DNA from: Stramonita haemastoma
Lineage: Eukaryota; Mollusca; Gastropoda; Neogastropoda; Muricidae
Assembly: GCA_030674155.1 (NCBI GenBank)
Contig: CM060328.1
Coordinates: 45,336,658-45,349,157, forward strand
Direction: 5' to 3'
DNA: 12,500 nt
Below are positions 8,407-12,500 of the stretch, in pieces. Each line of letters opens with the position of its first letter. Positions within the stretch are counted from its first letter, which is position 1. The notes under the pieces were generated by a model. That model made no database searches. It saw only the letters and a program-made list of their open reading frames with translations, and had not been told where the DNA came from. A program made the translations under genes and the position numbers.

Positions 8407-8505
8407 AAGCGTGGAAAAGTTCGGGCGGCAAGGGCCCGAAAACGGCGTTTGCGTCACATCTTCTGCAAGTGCTTCGTTAGCCTTATTCATGGGAGGGTGG
8501 GTATG
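8407..8505. other. Spacer between duplicated segments
   Basis: About 100 bases unique to this spot, with GGGCGGCAAGGGCCCGAAAA and no repeat counterpart after copy B. Confidence 0.5.
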
Positions 8506-8811
8506 CATGCGCGCGTGCGCGCGTTCGCTGGTGTTTGTGTGTGCGGTTTTTTGTGTTTGGGCGTGTGGAGGACAGCCCGCAGATTGCCCTGGTGCATGAT
8601 ATTGTATGATATTATTATTGAATGCGTGTTCTAGGGGTGGTTTTTGCGTACACTGTACCCCGTTTCTTGGCGACAAACTTGCCCAGGTACAGGCGGGGTT
8701 GCCATCTGCGGGGCCGTGGTGTCGCCACAATTCCAGTGCCACACACATCGGAAATGGTTGTAAAGTTTGTCTGCATAGTGTAGATCACGGTCTCGGTGCC
8801 GTGGACTCTGT
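8506..8811. repeat. Direct duplication, copy B
   Basis: Second copy of the 8108-8406 sequence, offset by about 400-405 bases. It starts in a CATGCGCGCGTGCGCGCG alternating run longer than that of copy A. The 143-bp core (8662-8804) is identical to copy A, and the minus-strand frame stays open across it and about 15 codons beyond. Outside the core the copies diverge, for example TACGTAAAAG in copy A (minus strand) versus TACGCAAAAA here. Confidence 0.9.
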
Positions 8812-9991
8812 TTTTTGTCCCCAGCACCATGAGAAAGGCTTCCCTAAGTTTAAGATTTTTTTTTTGATCCAGTAAAAAAAAAAGGGGAAAAAATAGTTGA
8901 GTCAACAGTAAACCATTTGATATAATTTTGCTATACTTTTCTCTCAATTACTAATGTGAAAGATCCTGTCATTCATGTCAGCGTTCCGTAGGTTATGGAA
9001 ACATGAACACATCCAGCATACATCCCCGAAGTCAGAATGTGGCTACCATCATGGTGGACAAAAACAGCCGCAATGTAAAATCTCACCATTGGTGAAGCCC
9101 AGAGCTCTAAGTGTGGAAAAAAAAGAAAATGTAAACACATAACACATATTAAAATAGATCCCATGCATGTACATGTATGCTCACAAACACACACACACAC
9201 GCACACGCACACCACCACGCGCGCGTGCGCAAGCACACTCATATGAGAGCACTTGCACACAAACTCACTTTTCCAACCCATCACTATAATTTTCCACTGG
9301 AGAAAAAAAACAGCATACACAGACTAATCCATCTGCTGTACTGGCTTTAGTAGCCGACCAATCACTGCATATTTGCAAACAATACTGAGTGCTGCTGTAA
9401 AATAGGCAGTGGCTTCCATTGATAAAACAATAAAAACAATTTTTAAGTGCCATTCCATTTGCACACACACATAGTTCTTACACACACCACACTAAAAACT
9501 GTGCAACTCATCATTTACTTAATTTTCCAAATCCATCCTTCATAAACCCTCACATTTCGTCAAGTTGGTTTCAGTTGCAGCTTTACTATATCTACTGACA
9601 GATGAAATCTATTAAAAGCAGATGATTAAGTCTATGGATTTACATGCAACACAAAATACAGTCAATTTTACTCAAATCAAAAACCATTCTGAGACCAGAT
9701 TATGTTTTCAATGGAATTTTGATCTATGCTCATAGGATTATTATTTTTTCTCTGAGGCCTCCACCTTTGTTTCAAGGGGGAGGGGGGCCGAGGGGGGGGG
9801 GGGGGGCAGAAGGAAAAAGGAAATTTGGGGGGGGGTCCCCTTTGGTCTTGTATTTTTCCTGATTTTTCAAGTCCTTCCACCTATTATTTTCTCTGTATTC
9901 TTTTGTTGTTTGGGGTCAGGAGGCAGGGAAGGATGGTTTTTTTCCCTTATTTTTTTTTCTGGGAAAAATGAAGAATGGTAAAGATAAAGCA
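8812..9991. other. Unassigned AT-rich region with CA/CG and G-rich tracts
   Basis: No gene is visible. It holds an A-run at 8873-8883, a CA/CG alternating stretch at 9184-9240, scattered CACA runs near 9463-9490 and a G-rich block at 9775-9838. Short open frames on both strands lack start context, family motifs or splice support. Confidence 0.5.
9775..9838 (+). other. G-run cluster, possible G-quadruplex
   Basis: Separate G-runs of five, six, fifteen and nine residues occur within about 60 bases, enough for a four-tract quadruplex on the plus strand. A C-run follows at 9837-9840. Such long homopolymers may also be length-variable in the assembly. Confidence 0.6.
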
Positions 9992-10986
9992 CTGATGCTG
10001 AAGAAGTCGTGGTGATGATGAATCATGGTGATAGAGTATATTCTGGTGATGATGACAGTCCTGTGGACATACTATTTTGGTGATGAAGTCTTAGCATTGA
10101 CAAATCTTGGCAAGAATGAAGTTGTGGCATTGATAAAGTCTTGGTGTTGAAGTTTCTACAGCTGATGATAAAATCTTGATTTTGATAAAATCTTGGCATT
10201 GATGAGGTCTTGGTGATGATAAAGTCTTGATTTTCATTAAATCTTGGTGCTGATGAAGTCCTGGTGATGATGAAGTCTTGGTGATGATGAAGTCTCGACA
10301 TTGGTGAAGAATTCACGATGATGAAGTCTTAGTGATGACAAAGTCTTGGTGATGATGAAGTCTTGGTGATGATGAAGTCTTGGTGATGATGAAGTCTCGA
10401 CATTGGTGAAGAATTCACGATGATGAAGTCTTAGTGATGACAAAGTCTTGGTGATGATGAAGTCTTGGTGATGATGAAGTCTTGGTGATGATGAAGTCTT
10501 AGTGATGATGAAGTCTTAGTGATGATGAAGTCTTAGTGATGACAAAGTCTTAGTGATGACAAAGTCTTGGTGATGACAAAGTCTTAGTGATGACAAAGTC
10601 TTGGTGATGACAAAGTCTTGGTGATGGTGAAGTCTTAGTGATGACAAAGTCTTGTTGATGACAAAGTCTTGGTGATGGTGAAGTCTTGGTGATGACAAAG
10701 TTTGGTGATGATGAAGTCTTAGTGATGACAAAGTTTTGGTGATGACAAAGTCTTGGTGATGATGAAGTCTTAGTGCTGATGAAGTTTTTAGTGCTGATGA
10801 AGTCTTGGTGATGATGAAGTCTGCACTGATGAAGTCTTGATAACGAGGAAGGCTTGGTGCGGACGACATCTTGGTGATAATAAAGTCCTAGCATCGAAGT
10901 CTTGGCAATAATGCAGGTGTCAAGGCTTCGTCGGGATGAAGTCCTGACAATGGTCATGACAGTATTGGTGATGTCCTGAAGATGAT
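9992..10986. repeat. 17-bp minisatellite (GATGATGAAGTCTTGGT)
   Basis: About 58 units of 17 bases, with GATGACAAAGTCTTGGT and TTAGT variants. The array is regular from about 10255 to 10830 and degenerate on both sides. Because 17 is prime to three, each minus-strand frame reads the same 17-residue cycle (LHHHQDFVITKTLSSLR type), which makes long open frames automatic. Nothing suggests they are translated. Confidence 0.95.
10291..10494. repeat. 102-bp higher-order duplication in the minisatellite
   Basis: Positions 10291-10392 and 10393-10494 appear identical. Each begins AGTCTCGACATTGGTGAAGA and contains GAATTC. The length is exactly six 17-bp units, so a block of six units was copied in register, as in unequal exchange or slippage. 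Confidence 0.9.
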
Positions 10987-11816
10987 AAAAACATGTTATT
11001 ACCACAAAACAGAAATAAATTAATCTTGATTTTTTTTAATGTATTGATAAAACAATTCACCTCTTTAAAAAAAATCTTTCTCTGATCTAGATTCCATGCA
11101 ATTCTCTCCCTTTTCTCTCTTCCCCCTTTCATTCCTCCACCCTCTCTCCCTTCTGTTTGCATTGGCATGAATGATTTTTAATTATCCAACAGCTGAAATG
11201 AGTTTAGCATGACACTATTGCTGCTTTGCAGCGTGCGTTCTGTTTGTTCCTCGGCTGTAGCTCTAATTTTCACCCAGGACAATATTTTGCATTGTGGCAC
11301 AAATTTTCATTTTCCGACCATAAATGAGGTACCTTTAACTATTTTCTGTATTTTACAAAGGGATACACCCATATCTTATTCTTACTGTCACCAAGTTCCA
11401 TTACATTATCTTTTTTCTTTTTTAAACTTTATTCTGATGCATACAAATGACTGGTTTCTGTGGTCTCGTAGACCTTAATACACTAGGCACAGATGAGTCA
11501 AAATACATCCAATAATTTGTTATGTGTCCTTTTGTAAAACTTCCGTGTTTTGCTTCATCCTTACAGGGAAACTTTTTTTTCTCAAAAAATTGTGTCACTG
11601 ATCTTTTATCCATGTAGACTATGACAGCCAGAAAACTGCGCCACTTTCAAAATCTGAGGTCACCCTCAAGGCTTTGGTGAAACAATATGACAATGTTGTG
11701 GGGGCTTAAAAGAAAACTGAAAAAGAAACAACAACAACAAAAAAAAACAACTAGCGAACCGATAAGACGTGTATCTTTAAAAACAACAAGGGGTTTGTGA
11801 TGGTGTCTGCATCAAT
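10987..11816. other. Unassigned region
   Basis: AT-rich start, a pyrimidine-rich stretch at about 11098-11157 (CTCTCCCTTTTCTCTC type), and A-rich CAACAACAAC around 11726-11752. The short frames at 11209-11478 (+) and 11422-11613 (-) show no motif. I see no gene. Confidence 0.45.
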
Positions 11817-12500
11817 TTGTTCAGCGATAAAAGGAACTCACTAAAATATATCGGATTTCGAAGGTTTATTTTCGGTAGGCCAAAGAACATTCAACAAGTC
11901 GACGTTTTTTCTCTAATACTCAGCTTTTCACGCAAACGGTACTTACAAGAAAAATGGATCTCCATTAGCGGTGAAATATTAATTCATGTCAGGAAAGGCT
12001 CATGTACTCGGACCCTTGAAATCGGCCATTTTTTAAATGTCTAGCTCGTGCAGCGCGGTTGGACACGATGTTCAGCATAAAATGCATGTTAAACTCAAAG
12101 CAATCAGAAACTTACATACAGACTGTAGCTTTGCGGCAACATTTTCATTTTAACTACGATCGATCCCTTGCCCATGTTTACGCCATCACGCTGTTTCGCC
12201 GAGCACCTTCAGAATGGTGGTTTTACTCACCCCTCGATCTTGCTAAGGGGGAATAAATCACCTCTTCATTTGCAGCTTAAGCAGGCTATGTGACGAGTAA
12301 GCCTACTCGAAATTGCTGTGATTTTTCACCATGATACTTTCGGATCAGCGAAGTAAAGTAAACCCTATCCAATATCACACAAAACAATCAGCTAGATCTA
12401 GATAATTTACACAAGTTTTGAAGGCTTGATCCTTAAACTGGTTCCCTGTCCCCCAAGTCAAAGTACCACTGCCTTTATGGTGGGTAAAAAACAACAGTGA
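11817..12500. other. Unrecognised, more balanced-composition segment
   Basis: This stretch lacks simple repeats and has a higher GC share than the DNA before it. Two plus-strand frames (11817-12044 and 12059-12256) are open but match no family I know. On the minus strand GTAAGT at 12110-12115 follows TAT, a good splice-donor match, and a short frame MGKGSIVVKMKMLPQ begins at 12175. It could be a first exon, a 5' UTR or an unknown dispersed repeat; none is supported well. Confidence 0.3.

Noticed and set aside
8204..8599. Plus-strand Cys-containing frame across duplicated segment A
   Set aside because: It runs into a TG/GC simple tract, has no signal peptide or recognisable domain, and the minus strand of the same core has the more coding-like third-position bias.
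9644..9880. Gly-rich and Pro-rich frames on opposite strands
   Set aside because: Both are produced by the G-rich block at 9775-9838.
10023..11005. His/Ser/Thr-rich repeat proteins on the minus strand
   Set aside because: The frames follow from the 17-bp minisatellite period; similar cycles appear in all frames and there is no conserved start or flanking domain.

Overview
The window looks like non-coding, repeat-packed DNA from a eukaryote, most likely a mollusc and probably a gastropod. This rests on tRNA-derived SINEs, a decayed RNase H-bearing LINE, very long microsatellites and minisatellites, and long AT-rich stretches without open reading frames. The taxonomic guess is inference: nothing here is a species-diagnostic gene. 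I find no intact protein-coding gene, no functional tRNA or rRNA gene, no operon and no CRISPR array. Most long open frames are translations of simple repeats.

Layout. 1-394: SINE copy 1 (+). 346-697: AT-rich spacer. 698-981: compound microsatellite (CA, CTGA, CAGA, then GATA). 982-1050: remnant of the same SINE family on the minus strand. 1051-1274: TG-rich and pure (GT)n tract. 1275-5193: a 3.9-kb 5'-truncated LINE on the minus strand. It reads endonuclease, reverse transcriptase, RNase H, Cys/His motif, 3' UTR and (TTTGAC)5 tail, and is broken by frameshifts, stops, a 20-bp duplication and a 39-bp insertion. 5194-5249: a second (GT)n tract that brackets the LINE. 5250-6076: low-complexity DNA. 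6077-6309: SINE copy 3 (-), 5'-truncated. 6434-6567: 41-bp tandem repeat. 6832-7240: SINE copy 2 (+), with good Pol III A and B boxes and a duplicated head. 7469-7918: degenerate ~38-bp minisatellite. 8108-8406 and 8506-8811: a direct duplication (offset about 405 bp) with a 143-bp identical core that is open on the minus strand. 9992-10986: 17-bp minisatellite with an internal 102-bp higher-order duplication. 10987-12500: mostly unrecognised sequence.

The parts connect as a retroelement history rather than a pathway. One SINE family is present as four pieces with a shared core and 3' end. A fifth trace, matching only that 3' end, sits inside the LINE reverse-transcriptase region, which dates that event after the LINE arrived. 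The LINE lies between two (GT)n tracts, suggesting it entered a microsatellite. No new defence or metabolic system is visible. The best leads are the tiny 3'-end insertion, the SINE head diversity, the LINE/microsatellite junctions and the conserved 143-bp core.
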